From: an uncultured Pirellulaceae bacterium
GTDB taxonomy: Bacteria > Planctomycetota > Planctomycetia > Pirellulales > Pirellulaceae
NCBI GenBank assembly: GCA_938036435.1
Contig: CALHPU010000105.1
Location: forward strand, 1 to 47,384
DNA: 47,384 nucleotides
Reading direction: 5' to 3'
Shown in pieces: positions 9,217 through 18,389 of this stretch. Under the pieces are notes generated by a model that was not told the DNA's origin, did no database searches, and worked only from the letters and a program-made list of their open reading frames with translations. Positions within the stretch are counted from its first letter, which is position 1. Every line of letters begins with the position of its first letter. The position numbers and the translations under genes are program-made.

Positions 9217-10359
9217 ATGAGCCTAATTCGATTGACGCTAGTTGTCCTTTGGGCAACATTGCTTGCGGTAGGTCACTGTGCGGTGCTGGAGGAACTCCAC
9301 GCACAACTTCACTCGCAACTGCCGGGGGTTTCCGTCCACAGCCGCAAACGAATTGTCGGGCGATTCGGTAGGCGTTCCAATAGTGTCAAAGTCAGAGTTG
9401 CCGTACCTCGAGTTCCGTTTGGGCACATGTACTACGCCCTGCCACCTGCGAACGCTGTTCAGAGGACGCCCGTTGGATCCAATCTCCGCGGCACCTCAAC
9501 AGCTTACGAAAGCCGTTACTCAAAATCACCTGTAAAAAAGTTGGCACCGTCTCCCCTGCTCACTCCGTCGGTTTACGATTCAGCCGCAATCCGACCGCAT
9601 AAGATTGAGTTCCCTGTCATTCACACGTTGGAGGCTGCTAGGAGTTTTCAATTGCGTGCAGAAAAAGCGTTTCGTTCCGGGCGGTACCAAGAATCTGTAA
9701 AATTGGTTCAGAGCGCGATTCGTATCGATCCACACAACGGTCTGTTGAAGTTGTTCTCGTCACAGGCAAATTTCGCGACAAGTCGCTATAGAATTGCGGC
9801 AACCGAATTAGAGGCCGCGACGAGCCAACTGAGGCCGGAGGAGTGGAGTTTTTTTGGGGAGAACTTCCAGAAGTTCTATGGACGCGACGACTATGTGCGG
9901 CAGACAAGGGCGTTGGTTGATCACGTTGAGCGGCGTCCGGACGACTATCAGGCCAAAGTTCTGCTGGGGTACCATTACGGCATCGCGGGCCATCGCACAT
10001 CCGCGACAGGCCTGTTTCACAGAGCCATGCAGTCAAACCCGCAGGATTCACTGGCTCAACGATTGCTTCCAGTAATCGGCGATCCAAATTTGCCAATGTC
10101 ACGCAGCGGTCTGGTCCAAGCCCCATCTCCAGAGTCCGATTCAACTTGGATTCGCAGTCATGCGTGGGACTCTTCTCGCACCCCGCCAAAGCGGATTTAT
10201 TTGACGTCCCAGTTCACTCCTGCCCCGCCAGCAACTCATCATATGCAGCAACCAATGTCGGCCGATGAACTCATTGAGGCTCCCACCGATGTGATTATTC
10301 CTCAGCTAGATGGGCCTTCTGGTACTAGTGTTCTCCAGAGTGTGTTGGAGGAATTTTAA
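9217..10359 (+). CDS. secreted TPR-repeat protein of unknown function
   Basis: A 380-residue protein starting at ATG 9217 with a signal peptide (MSLIRLTLVVLWATLLAVGHCA), so it is exported. Residues about 30-130 are rich in Arg, Ser and Pro and show no fold I recognise. From about 145 to 290 there are TPR-like helices: FQLRAEKAFRSGRYQESVKL is a good A/B helix, followed by a shorter one around LLGYHYGIAGHRTSATGLFH. The last 80 residues are Pro/Ser/Thr-rich and look disordered. Scaffold or protein-interaction roles are common for such proteins, but nothing here defines a partner. It is flanked by unrelated genes on the other strand, so it is probably monocistronic. Confidence 0.7.
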   Translation: MSLIRLTLVVLWATLLAVGHCAVLEELHAQLHSQLPGVSVHSRKRIVGRFGRRSNSVKVRVAVPRVPFGHMYYALPPANAVQRTPVGSNLRGTSTAYESRYSKSPVKKLAPSPLLTPSVYDSAAIRPHKIEFPVIHTLEAARSFQLRAEKAFRSGRYQESVKLVQSAIRIDPHNGLLKLFSSQANFATSRYRIAATELEAATSQLRPEEWSFFGENFQKFYGRDDYVRQTRALVDHVERRPDDYQAKVLLGYHYGIAGHRTSATGLFHRAMQSNPQDSLAQRLLPVIGDPNLPMSRSGLVQAPSPESDSTWIRSHAWDSSRTPPKRIYLTSQFTPAPPATHHMQQPMSADELIEAPTDVIIPQLDGPSGTSVLQSVLEEF

Positions 10360-10572
10360 GTTGGTTGGTGGGTCGGCGCGACGATGTCGGTTGTCCCTCC
10401 CTGCATTGATTCGACGCGCTTTGTAGCGTAACGGCGCAAGCCGTCCGATTTAAAAACGACCTGAGGCACGATGCCAATGCAACTAACATGCGAAAACGCG
10501 CGCTGACGATTCGTTACCGGAGGGCTTGCGTCCTTTCGCTTTTGTTTTGTTGGTCCAAGAACCCAAACGCGT
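10360..10572. other. intergenic region filled by a palindromic repeat
   Basis: Convergent gap between the TPR gene and the methyltransferase. Most of it is the palindromic element at 10424-10540. It may serve as a transcription end for both genes, but there is no T-run. Confidence 0.5.
10424..10540. repeat. palindromic intergenic repeat, about 117 bp
   Basis: The left arm AGCGTAACGGCGCAAGCCG (10424 onward) matches, with about five differences over 23 bases, the reverse complement of the right arm CGTTACCGGAGGGCTTGCG and following bases (10512-10540). The middle (AACGACCTGAGGCACGATG and the following bases) is not symmetric. The layout is that of a short interspersed palindromic element rather than a terminator. 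Only one copy is in the window. Confidence 0.65.
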
Positions 10573-11403
10573 TTACTTCTTAGCCACGATGTAGCTCACC
10601 CAGCTTGGATCGCTTGAAGCCGTTTCTTGCTTCACCCACTGGCACTCTTCGTCCTCGTCCGCTTCGACGTCCCAGTAGACGTAGCTGTCGCTGAACCCCG
10701 CTTCGGCCAACATCTCGCGCACCTCGGGAATCGTCCAAAAACGCCACTGGTAGGTGAACGCGCGTTTCATCTTGCTGCCGTCGGCGAATTTGAAACTGAT
10801 GTAGAACTCAGCGTCATGGTTGATCGGGTTGTAGCTGTGCTGAGTCCAATGGTAGTGAAACCCCTTCTTCCCTTTCTTAACCCGACGCTTGTCGGTGTGT
10901 CCTTCGGCCAAGCATTCTGGACCGCCCATCATGTCCATGATCATGATGCCCTCCTTTTGCAAGTTGGACCGTGCAATCTTGAAGTAGTCAATGACTTCCT
11001 TACGTGTTTTGAAGATCCAGAACGAAAAATTCTGAGCTGCCAAAATATCAACGAGAGGACGATTCCTCTTTCGAACGTCCTGCTCCAGCACTTTCACTCG
11101 TGTCTGCTGTTCATCGGTCAGTTTGGAGAGATTGTTTTCACGGCCCCACTGCAGAGTTTCGGGACAGAGATCGACGCCTAACGCTGTGCGCTTCTTGTGG
11201 CTGGCCGCCCAATGGCAACAGATCGCAAACGTGCCACAAAAATCCTCTCGAAGCGTGTAAGCTTTTTTGCGGAACGCATCTTTGTACGCTCGTAAGAAGA
11301 ACTCGACCTCGTGTTCAGGTGACTGGACTGATTTCTCATAGCAACGAAATTTGTCCGCTGTATCTGCCATCTTCTTTTTGGACTTCGTGTCTTTTCTTCC
11401 CAT
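10573..11403 (-). CDS. class I SAM-dependent methyltransferase
   Basis: A 276-residue cytoplasmic protein. LREDFCGTFAICCHWA followed by ALGVDLCPETLQWG corresponds to the SAM-binding motif I and the acidic end of strand 2 in a recognisable bacterial methyltransferase family. NFSFWIFKTR, MIMDMMGG, FHYHWTQHSYNPI and FTYQWRFWTIPEVREMLAEAGF are further conserved-looking blocks of that family, whose substrate I do not know. The C-terminus is acidic. I give ATG 11403 (MGRKDTKSKKK) as the start, but an internal ATG twelve residues in (MADTADKF) would give a product without the lysine-rich head. It is divergent from the lipid operon. Confidence 0.75.
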   Translation of the reverse strand: MGRKDTKSKKKMADTADKFRCYEKSVQSPEHEVEFFLRAYKDAFRKKAYTLREDFCGTFAICCHWAASHKKRTALGVDLCPETLQWGRENNLSKLTDEQQTRVKVLEQDVRKRNRPLVDILAAQNFSFWIFKTRKEVIDYFKIARSNLQKEGIMIMDMMGGPECLAEGHTDKRRVKKGKKGFHYHWTQHSYNPINHDAEFYISFKFADGSKMKRAFTYQWRFWTIPEVREMLAEAGFSDSYVYWDVEADEDEECQWVKQETASSDPSWVSYIVAKK

Positions 11404-11759
11404 CGTTTATCCGTGACGTTCTCTAGATGTGAGTCTTGCTGTCGATCGTTGTTCAAAGCCTTGTTTGATCTATCAATCGGCCAATTCGATTTGCCGACTT
11501 ACGCGTTGGCGATGATCAAATTGAAAGAAGGAGATTGCGATCAAAAAATGGAAGCACCAGTTTATCCACGCAGGCCACTCCGCCAATGGGCAACCCGCAA
11601 TCAGGCCGCAGAATGCCCAATTTCAACTGATTCCTTCACTGAAAACGGGCATGATGCAGTTTTGTCGTTCACATGAGTCGAGAAAATAGGGGATCGGATA
11701 GCAAACTGGGTTAAAGCAGTGCAAAATGACCGGTTCTGCCAACGACATCTATAAATTTG
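11404..11759. other. intergenic region upstream of the lipid-modification operon
   Basis: About 355 bases between divergent genes. No supported coding sequence; short frames here lack a convincing start or recognisable product. It must contain the promoter of the 11760-15854 operon, but I cannot point to a strong -35/-10 pair. No repeat seen. Confidence 0.35.
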
Positions 11760-12272
11760 ATGAGTACTGTCACCCCTGAAAATATGAAACAATCCCACAA
11801 CGATACCGAGCCGTTTGAAGTCTTCTACGACAGTCACTGTCCGATGTGCAAGGCTGAGATTGAGATGATTCGCCGCAAGGACAAGCGCGGGCAAATGAAG
11901 TTGACCGATATCGCGGATGTGAATTTTGATCCGAAGAGCACTGGAAAAACGCTGGACGAACTGATGCGAGAAATTCATGGTCGTTACGCCGATGGAACCC
12001 TTGTCATTGGAGTTGAAGTGTTCCGTGAAATTTATGGTCGACTCGGGTTTGGTTTTCTTGTACGTCCAACGCGGTGGGCGATCATTCGTTGGCCGATGGA
12101 CATGGCCTATCGTTTGTTTGCCGGAATTCGCTACCGAGCAGCACTAAAGCGATACAATAAAGGTAACTGTGAATTGCCGGTGGACTCATTTCCTAATTCA
12201 AACCTTCAATCGAAATTACACTCCGAAGGTTCTCCAACCACTGCCCAATTGGAATCCTCTGTCTCTAACTAA
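11760..12272 (+). CDS. DCC-family thiol protein (DUF393)
   Basis: A 170-residue protein of the DCC / DUF393 family, thioredoxin-fold-like proteins named after a conserved acidic-Cys-Cys pattern. YDSHCPMCKAEIE holds the CxxC pair at residues 27 and 30; DIADVNFD and LFAGIRYRAALKRYN fit the family C-terminus. Members are proposed thiol-disulfide oxidoreductases; the true substrate is unknown. I begin at ATG 11760; the preceding TTG codon would add one residue. It heads a run of four same-strand genes with a 54-bp gap to the FAD oxidoreductase, placing it in a lipid-modifying context. Confidence 0.85.
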   Translation: MSTVTPENMKQSHNDTEPFEVFYDSHCPMCKAEIEMIRRKDKRGQMKLTDIADVNFDPKSTGKTLDELMREIHGRYADGTLVIGVEVFREIYGRLGFGFLVRPTRWAIIRWPMDMAYRLFAGIRYRAALKRYNKGNCELPVDSFPNSNLQSKLHSEGSPTTAQLESSVSN

Positions 12273-12326
12273 TATCTGGAGACTGAGCTTCAGCCTCTCA
12301 CCCTGTCACGTCTTTCTGGACCAAGT

Positions 12327-13646
12327 ATGAACATCGCAATCGTTGGAGCTGGTATCGCTGGTTTGACGACGGCGCGATTGCTCAACAGCGAACATCAGGT
12401 GACTGTTTTCGAAGCCGACGATCGGATTGGCGGGCACACCAACACCATCGATGTCGAAGCGGATGAGGGCCACTTCGCTATCGACACAGGTTTTATCGTT
12501 TTCAACGATCGCACCTATCCAAATTTCATCGCCCTGATGGACGAACTGGAAGTAGCATCGCAAAAGACGATCATGAGCTTCAGTGTGAAATGTGCTTCGA
12601 CCGGTCTTGAGTATCGAGGCGCCGACCCAGAAGGTCTATTTGCCCAGCGGCGCAATCTGATCAACCCAAAGTTCTATCGATTGCTGTATGACCTGATCAG
12701 GTTTAACAGGTGTGGAAATCAATTGCTTGAGCAACATGATGCGGCAGATTCAGTGGCTGAAGAAACCGTCGGTAGCTTTCTGGAGCGTCACAAATTCTCA
12801 CAGGCTTTTATCAACCAGTACTTCCTGCCGATGGGAGCTGCGATCTGGTCAGCTTCATTCGACAGTTTTCGCGATTTCCCAATTCAATTTATTTGCGAGT
12901 TCTACAAAAATCACGGGCTGCTTGGAATCACCGACAGGCCACAGTGGCGAGTGATCAAGGGCGGTTCCCGCAGCTACCTTGCTCCGCTGACGGCTTCATT
13001 TTCTGATCGCATCCGAACCTCCAATCCGATCACTAAGATTCGTCGAAAGACCGAGAACGTTCATCATTGCTCCGCCTCGCATGATTTGGGTGCGGGAGGT
13101 AATATTGAATTGTTGGTCAAAGGAGAATCCGAATTTCAAACGTTCGACCATGTCGTGTTCGCTTGCCACAGCGATCAAGCCCTTCGCATTCTTGGCGACC
13201 AAGCCACTGAGACTGAGCGAGAAATTCTTTCAGCGTTTCCTTATCAGCCCAACACTGCTGTCCTGCACACCCAGCATGACGTGCTTCCGGAGACCCGCCG
13301 AGCTTGGGCCAGTTGGAACTATTACAATCCAACTTCCCCAACGGAGTCGGCAACGGTCACCTACAACATGAACATCTTGCAGTCGATCAAAAGCAAAACG
13401 GTCTTCTGTGTAACGCTCAATGATCATGACCGTATTCGCCCGGAGAACATTATCGGGTCATGGCAGTACCATCACCCAACTTTCAATGTTCAACGCAGAG
13501 AGATGCAGGGGCGGCATGCAGAAGTGTTGAACGTAAATTCAACCTCGTTCTGCGGCGCTTATTGGGGCAACGGATTTCATGAGGATGGAGTGAATTCGGC
13601 TTTAGCGGTTGCCGATAAACTGCAACAGGTACCGGCGCCATGTTAG
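12327..13646 (+). CDS. FAD-dependent amine-oxidase-like oxidoreductase
   Basis: A 439-residue flavoprotein. MNIAIVGAGIAGLTTARLL is an FAD-binding Rossmann start (G7, G9, G12), followed by an E at the end of strand 2 (VFEADDRIGGHTNT), the classic amine-oxidase/desaturase pattern with the GG doublet. The C-terminal CGAYWGNGFHEDGVNSAL is the family's second flavin-contact block. Proteins of this type are regularly encoded beside DUF1365 and cyclopropane-fatty-acid-synthase-like genes, as in the singlet-oxygen sigmaE regulon of Rhodobacter, where such genes take part in modified fatty acid synthesis. The ORF overlaps the DUF1365 gene by 7 bases (ATGTTAG), indicating translational coupling. The precise reaction here is unknown; fatty-acyl oxidation or desaturation is a reasonable guess. 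Confidence 0.88.
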   Translation: MNIAIVGAGIAGLTTARLLNSEHQVTVFEADDRIGGHTNTIDVEADEGHFAIDTGFIVFNDRTYPNFIALMDELEVASQKTIMSFSVKCASTGLEYRGADPEGLFAQRRNLINPKFYRLLYDLIRFNRCGNQLLEQHDAADSVAEETVGSFLERHKFSQAFINQYFLPMGAAIWSASFDSFRDFPIQFICEFYKNHGLLGITDRPQWRVIKGGSRSYLAPLTASFSDRIRTSNPITKIRRKTENVHHCSASHDLGAGGNIELLVKGESEFQTFDHVVFACHSDQALRILGDQATETEREILSAFPYQPNTAVLHTQHDVLPETRRAWASWNYYNPTSPTESATVTYNMNILQSIKSKTVFCVTLNDHDRIRPENIIGSWQYHHPTFNVQRREMQGRHAEVLNVNSTSFCGAYWGNGFHEDGVNSALAVADKLQQVPAPC

Positions 13647-14500
13647 AGACTGTTTTGTCAGCTCGCCGAAACCCGACCGGTGCTGATTCTGAAGAAGTCG
13701 CACCTCGCGGAGATTTCGTACCGCCCGAGCTTAAACCAATCGGCGGTGTAAGTAGCTACCTGTATGAAGGCGTCGTCCGGCATCGAAGAAATCAGCACGC
13801 GCGAAACCACTTTAAGTTCTCCGTATTCTATTTCCTATTAGATCTTGATGAATTAGAGACTGTTTTCGACAGCTATTTGATGTGGTCGACACGGCGTACT
13901 AGTTACGGAAGCTTCCGACGCTCAGACCATCTAAAGCAGTTTTCAGCAGATCGCCCTTTAAAACAGTGTGCGGGCGAGCTTTTGACCAAAAATGGCGTAG
14001 ATTCGCGCGTTGGAAAGATTCGGTTGTTAACGCAGTTGCGATACTGCGGATTTCAGATGAATCCCGTGAGTTTTTACTATTGCTACGACTTAGACGACAG
14101 AAACGTTGTTGCAGTTATCGTTGAAGTCAATAACACACCATGGGGCGAACAGCACACTTACGTTGTGCCAATCTCCGATTCAGACAAAAAGCTGATTGTT
14201 GCAGAAAAGGTCCAGAAACAATTCCATGTCTCTCCATTTATGGAGATGGACATGCACTACCGAATGTTATTTTCCCGCCCGGGAGAAAAATTGGGTATCA
14301 AGATGGAGAACCATCAACAAGGAAAGAAAGTTTTTGACGTATCGATGTCATTACAACGCAGGCCACTCAGTTCGAGACAATTGGCCAAAGTCGCTGTTAA
14401 GTTCCCGCTCTATTCCTTCAAAGTGTTTGCGGGCATCTACTTTCAAGCTTTGAAGCTGTACTTAAAACGCGTGCCATTTGTGCCGCACCCAAAAACGTAA
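13640..14500 (+). CDS. DUF1365 family protein
   Basis: A 286-residue protein of the DUF1365 family. Recognisable blocks are SSYLYEGVVRHRR near the start, KIRLLTQLRYCGFQMNPVSF and FYYCYDLDD in the middle, and VEVNNTPWGEQHTYV, all family hallmarks. No signal peptide or clear membrane span is visible. It is translated from an ATG lying inside the last codons of the FAD gene and ends 31 bases before the methyltransferase ATG. The family is of unknown biochemical function but is almost always coupled to cyclopropane-fatty-acid-synthase-like enzymes, so a role in the same lipid reaction is likely. Confidence 0.9.
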   Translation: MLETVLSARRNPTGADSEEVAPRGDFVPPELKPIGGVSSYLYEGVVRHRRNQHARNHFKFSVFYFLLDLDELETVFDSYLMWSTRRTSYGSFRRSDHLKQFSADRPLKQCAGELLTKNGVDSRVGKIRLLTQLRYCGFQMNPVSFYYCYDLDDRNVVAVIVEVNNTPWGEQHTYVVPISDSDKKLIVAEKVQKQFHVSPFMEMDMHYRMLFSRPGEKLGIKMENHQQGKKVFDVSMSLQRRPLSSRQLAKVAVKFPLYSFKVFAGIYFQALKLYLKRVPFVPHPKT

Positions 14501-14531
14501 ACTTTTTTCTTACTCTATTCTCACTGCAACG

Positions 14532-15854
14532 ATGAATCACTTTCCAGATAAAAACGGCAGCGCTTCGATTAAGACTGAACTGCATCTCCCCGAGTCGAAT
14601 TCGGATAGACCTGCAACGTTAAAACCTTGGTCACTCAACACTTGGGCGCGAAAAATTGTCCTCGGAAAATTCGAGTCACTCAGAGGAGGACGCGTGATCG
14701 TGAACAATCAAAACGATTCGACCACGTTTGGCGAATTCGGTTCGGATCACTTGCAGGTAACTGTCGCGGTATCTAACCCTTCGTTTTATCGAAAATTGCT
14801 CGTTGGTGGGACCATCGGATCGGCCGAAAGCTACATCGATAACGATTGGGGGTGCGACAACCTAACGGATCTAATTCGGATTATGATCCGTAACATGGAT
14901 TCAGTGACCAATATGGAGAAACGTTGGTCAAAAGTTAGATCTGCTTTCCACCGATTAAGGCACTTGGCTCGAAAGAACACGCCCGAGGGTAGCCGCCGCA
15001 ACATCCACGAACATTACGATCTGGGAAATGAGTTTTACCAACTGTTCCTTGACCCGACGATGAACTATTCGGCGGGGATCTTTGACCACTCGGTCAGTGA
15101 CCAATTCTTCCCCGATGCGCAATCATCAATGCACGCCGCGTCGCTAGTAAAAATGCGGCACATTTGCGAGCGACTACAACTACAACCGGGCCAGAAAGTG
15201 GTCGAGATCGGAACTGGTTGGGGAGCGTTGGCGATTCATATGGCGAAAAACTACGGTGTTGACGTAACGACGACGACGATCTCCAAAGAGCAGTACGACC
15301 ATGCGGTGGCGGCAGTAAAGTCCAACGGTTTAGAGAACCAAGTCACGGTGTTACAAAAGGACTATCGTGATCTGGAGGGTAAATTTGATCGACTCGTTTC
15401 GGTAGAAATGATCGAAGCGGTCGGGCATCAGTTCTTGGATACGTATTTCGCCAAATGCGATTCGCTGTTGAAGGACGATGGTGCGATGCTGATTCAAGCG
15501 ATCGCGATCAGCGAGCAGAATTATGAATCCTACCGCAAAGGAGTCGATTTTATCCGAGCGTATGTCTTCCCCGGTGGATGCCTGCCGTCGATCAGTTCCA
15601 TCAACCAGTCCATTGGTCGAGCGACATCAATGCGGATGATTGGCCTTGAGGACATATCCCAAGATTACGCCGATACTTTGCGACAATGGCGAGTTGCGTT
15701 TATGCGGCGCTTGCCCGAAGTGCGGACGCTCGGTTTTGACGACGCCTTTATTCGTCTCTGGCACTTTTATCTGTGCTACTGCGAGGCAGCATTCGCTGAG
15801 CGACGATGCAATAGCTTGCAGGTCATGTTTGCCAAGAACAAAAGCGAGCTGTAG
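14532..15854 (+). CDS. cfa: cyclopropane-fatty-acyl-phospholipid synthase-like methyltransferase
   Basis: A 440-residue SAM-dependent enzyme that adds a methylene or methyl group to unsaturated acyl chains of membrane phospholipids. VVEIGTGWGALAIHMA (from residue 223) is the SAM-binding loop; before it, NIHEHYDLGNEFYQLFLDPT and MNYSAGIF are the strongly conserved CFA-synthase blocks, and VSVEMIEAVGHQ contains the catalytic-region Glu. The first 120 residues form the usual N-terminal lipid-associated domain. I choose ATG 14532; the open frame extends upstream to a TTG overlapping the DUF1365 gene but has no better start. With its neighbours it could make a methyl-branched or furan fatty acid rather than a cyclopropane; the sequence alone does not decide. 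Confidence 0.9.
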   Translation: MNHFPDKNGSASIKTELHLPESNSDRPATLKPWSLNTWARKIVLGKFESLRGGRVIVNNQNDSTTFGEFGSDHLQVTVAVSNPSFYRKLLVGGTIGSAESYIDNDWGCDNLTDLIRIMIRNMDSVTNMEKRWSKVRSAFHRLRHLARKNTPEGSRRNIHEHYDLGNEFYQLFLDPTMNYSAGIFDHSVSDQFFPDAQSSMHAASLVKMRHICERLQLQPGQKVVEIGTGWGALAIHMAKNYGVDVTTTTISKEQYDHAVAAVKSNGLENQVTVLQKDYRDLEGKFDRLVSVEMIEAVGHQFLDTYFAKCDSLLKDDGAMLIQAIAISEQNYESYRKGVDFIRAYVFPGGCLPSISSINQSIGRATSMRMIGLEDISQDYADTLRQWRVAFMRRLPEVRTLGFDDAFIRLWHFYLCYCEAAFAERRCNSLQVMFAKNKSEL

Positions 15855-16010
15855 CGTTCACTGGAATTCACGATTCGAATTCTTTATTAATTTCACACGC
15901 AACACTACAACCTTCTGTAGCTTGGCCACTCTTGGCAAAGTGCAGAAAGAAATTGACGACGGGCGGCAGTGCCCATCCTACAAATGATTTACCAATTTGC
16001 CTCAACAAAA

Positions 16011-16075
16011 GTGGGGTAAGCATCCTGCTTGCCACCATTGACGACCATATACTTCGCAAGCTGGAAGCTTACGCC
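16011..16075. repeat. 65-bp GTAAGC palindromic repeat, copy 1
   Basis: The left arm GGTAAGCATCCTGCTTGCC and the right arm GCAAGCTGGAAGCTTACGCC are near-complementary. A second copy of exactly the same length lies at 20865-20929; the two are nearly identical in both arms and differ in the loop. Confidence 0.8.
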
Positions 16076-16100
16076 ACTTGCCCAACAAGAATCAAACCAA

Positions 16101-16129
16101 AAAAGGCCTCGCAATCTGCGAGGCCTTTT
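16101..16129 (-). terminator. rho-independent terminator after tsf (bidirectional)
   Basis: A perfect 12-bp stem AAAAGGCCTCGC / GCGAGGCCTTTT with a five-base loop. Read on the minus strand it is followed by a run of six T (from 16103 to 16098), placing it 26 bases past the tsf stop. Read on the plus strand it ends in TTTT, so it can also stop the cfa operon. Confidence 0.88.
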
Positions 16130-16154
16130 CTAATCTCATGTTTTCAAACAAGCA

Positions 16155-17162
16155 TTAACCAACCGACGCACGCTTGAATTCGACCAATTCGGCTCCGTCA
16201 GCGAAATCGGCGACCGCTGCGGCGACAGTTTTCGTGTCGTCCAGTGCAAAGAACTGGCTCATCAAGCAACGCTCTTGGTCAAGCAAAGTGTTGTCTGCGA
16301 CGAACCGCTCTAGCTTGCCCGGAACAATCTTGTCCCAGATCTTCTCAGGCTTGCCTTCGGCCTTCAATTCGGCCTTGATCGCTTCCTCAGCCGCCGCCAT
16401 CACCTCAGGCGTCAGTTGCCGGGCGCTACAATACTGAGGAACGTTCTTCAGAGGCTTGCGATTCTCTTTGGGCAGAGTCGGGTTCTCTTCTGCGATCGCT
16501 TCGTTCTCCGCGGTGATTTGCGCGATCAACGCTTCAGTTTCTTTAGCGACAAGCTCAGCGTCGAACTCATCTGGAGTCATGATTGACGGGTTCATCGCGG
16601 CAATGTGCATCGCCACGTTGCGGAAGAACTTGGCCGCTTCTTCCTTCTTGCCGCCGTCCTTGTATGAAACAACTACGCCGATCTTGCTACCGGCGTGAAT
16701 GTAAGACGAAATGTTTTCGCCAGAGACCACGTGATAGTTTGAAATCTCGGTCTTCTCGCCGGTGATGGCCGTCATGCCTTCAAGCTTTGCAGCGACAGTT
16801 TCCTCACCAAGCTTCAACGCTAAAAGGTCTTCGGTCGTCGCAGGCATCTCGGCCATCGCCAATTCACTTATCTCTTTGACTGCGGCAAGGAACATTTCGT
16901 TCTTGGCAGCAAAGTCAGTCTCGCAGCTAACCGACATCAGGATTCCTTTGTCGCCACTGTCGTTGGTCATCGCCACGACAACGCCTTCTGAGGCATCTTT
17001 GCCGGCACGTTTGGCAACAACTTTTTGACCTTTCTTGCGAAGGTAGTCCAGTGCACCGTCGTAATCGCCTCCGGATGATTTCAGAGCTTCTTTGCAATCC
17101 ATCATCCCTGCGCCAGTTTGTTTTCTTAGTTCGCTGACGTCTTTTGCTGAAATGGCAGCCAT
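16155..17162 (-). CDS. tsf: elongation factor Ts
   Basis: Guanine-nucleotide exchange factor for EF-Tu, cytoplasmic. MAAISAKDVSELRKQTGAGM followed by MDCKEALKSSGGDYDGALDYLR is the N-terminal UBA-like domain; CETDFAAKNEMF corresponds to the TDF motif that disrupts the EF-Tu magnesium site. The end of the protein ...VPGKLERFVADNTLLDQ, then a variable tail, fits the dimerisation region. At 335 residues it is longer than the E. coli protein (283), with the extra length mainly in the middle of the core (about 205-260). It lies 251 bases downstream of rpsB, the usual bacterial order, and ends at a strong terminator. Confidence 0.97.
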   Translation of the reverse strand: MAAISAKDVSELRKQTGAGMMDCKEALKSSGGDYDGALDYLRKKGQKVVAKRAGKDASEGVVVAMTNDSGDKGILMSVSCETDFAAKNEMFLAAVKEISELAMAEMPATTEDLLALKLGEETVAAKLEGMTAITGEKTEISNYHVVSGENISSYIHAGSKIGVVVSYKDGGKKEEAAKFFRNVAMHIAAMNPSIMTPDEFDAELVAKETEALIAQITAENEAIAEENPTLPKENRKPLKNVPQYCSARQLTPEVMAAAEEAIKAELKAEGKPEKIWDKIVPGKLERFVADNTLLDQERCLMSQFFALDDTKTVAAAVADFADGAELVEFKRASVG

Positions 17163-17413
17163 AGTCTTCCCTTATTCTTCTTCGTGGATCGACAGCTGTT
17201 GCCGATCGTTAGAGTTTTGATGATTCGATAATCCAATACCAGCGCCAAAACGGGCACCGATATCTTGGTAGTGAATGACATTTTTGCGACCGGTAGGTTC
17301 AGCCTAAGCGGTCGCGCTAATGTCGCCGGGCGGATGTGACGCGATAGAGCCTTCAAACAGGCAGCAAGCCCGTTGCACGTTCATTTCCGGCAGTTTCAAA
17401 ATCAAAGCCGCGC

Positions 17414-18334
17414 TTAAGCGGTGGTCTCTGGAGCAGCTTCAGCTTCGGCAGCCGGGGCTTCGGCAGCGGCAGTTTCTACTTCGGCTTCTTCTTCCGGAGG
17501 ATTAAGAGCCGCCGCAGCTTTCGCTTCAGCAGCTTCGGCCATCGCTTTTTCCTTGGCAATCTGAGCGGCTGATTTCACCATCGGACGTGGTTGCTGAACA
17601 GGTTTGCCTCGGCGACCTTTGCCGTCCTTGCCTTCGTTTTTCACAACGATGTTCTTTTTACCGGCGACAACTGCGTCAGCCAAGTGAGACATGATCAGTT
17701 CAACCGAACGGATACCGTCATCGTTGCCGGGGATTGGAAGGTCAACCATGTCCGGATCACAATTACTATCGATCAGAGCGATTGTGGTGATGCCCAAAGC
17801 ACGCGCTTCAAGGATCGCGTTCTTCTCCTTGTTGGGATCGACAATCACCATGCACTCTGGATTGCGGTTCATCGCGCGGATACCGTTAAGGTTACGGTGG
17901 ATCTTGCGATACTCGCGGCTGAGTGTTGATTGAGCCTTCTTGGAGTAGCCGGCTAGTTTCTCTTCGGAGCTGAAAATCTCCTCCAGTTCTTCTAAACGAC
18001 CCATCCGAGAACGAATGGTGCGGAAGTTCGTCAGAGCTCCACCCAACCAACGCTCACTGACGTAAGGCATTTGGCAACGTTCGGCTTCGCGCTGAACCGC
18101 CGCAGAAGCCTGACGCTTCGTTCCAACAAACAGAACCAAACTTCCTCCAGCGGTTACGTTGGAGATGTATTTTTTGGCGCGTAGCAGACCGCGCACTGTT
18201 TCGCGAATGTCCAGAATGTGGACCTGCTTTTTTTTCCCGTAGATGTACGGGGCCATTTTGGGGTTCCAGCGACTGGCGCGATGGCCAAAGTGCACACCGG
18301 CGTCTACCAGATCTTGAACGAGAGTGTTCGACAT
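17414..18334 (-). CDS. rpsB: small ribosomal subunit protein uS2
   Basis: Ribosomal protein S2 of the 30S body. [45 protein letters not shown] and [14 protein letters not shown] are all standard S2 blocks. I start at ATG 18334 (MSNTLVQD), seven bases after a GGAG ribosome-binding site; the open frame continues 11 codons upstream without a better start. At 306 residues it is longer than the E. coli protein because of a C-terminal extension of about 60 residues rich in Ala and Glu after a Lys-rich linker. It precedes tsf on the same strand. Confidence 0.97.
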   Translation of the reverse strand: MSNTLVQDLVDAGVHFGHRASRWNPKMAPYIYGKKKQVHILDIRETVRGLLRAKKYISNVTAGGSLVLFVGTKRQASAAVQREAERCQMPYVSERWLGGALTNFRTIRSRMGRLEELEEIFSSEEKLAGYSKKAQSTLSREYRKIHRNLNGIRAMNRNPECMVIVDPNKEKNAILEARALGITTIALIDSNCDPDMVDLPIPGNDDGIRSVELIMSHLADAVVAGKKNIVVKNEGKDGKGRRGKPVQQPRPMVKSAAQIAKEKAMAEAAEAKAAAALNPPEEEAEVETAAAEAPAAEAEAAPETTA

Positions 18335-18370
18335 GAAATTCTCCACCAAAATACAAAGCCACCACAACTA

Positions 18371-18389
18371 TTTTCGCAAACAGCGAAAA
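18371..18389 (-). promoter_or_regulatory. leader hairpin upstream of rpsB
   Basis: A perfect 7-bp inverted repeat TTTTCGC / GCGAAAA with a five-base loop, 37-55 bases upstream of the rpsB ATG. Its place in the leader fits a structural or autoregulatory element (S2 represses its own operon in several bacteria), but it does not match a known S2-binding motif that I can recall. Confidence 0.3.

Larger units (their letters stand above)
15855..16154. other. convergent intergenic region with repeat and terminator
   Basis: Three hundred bases between the convergent cfa-like and tsf genes. It holds the 65-bp GTAAGC palindrome (16011-16075) and a strong bidirectional terminator (16101-16129). The first 150 bases show nothing further. 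Confidence 0.6.

Noticed and set aside
9638..10189. 183-codon frame antisense to the TPR gene
   Set aside because: The plus-strand gene has a signal peptide and TPR helices; the antisense product shows no recognisable feature and is Arg/Cys/Pro-rich as expected for a shadow.
10627..11181. 184-codon frame antisense to the methyltransferase
   Set aside because: The minus-strand gene has consistent methyltransferase blocks along its full length; the antisense translation has none.
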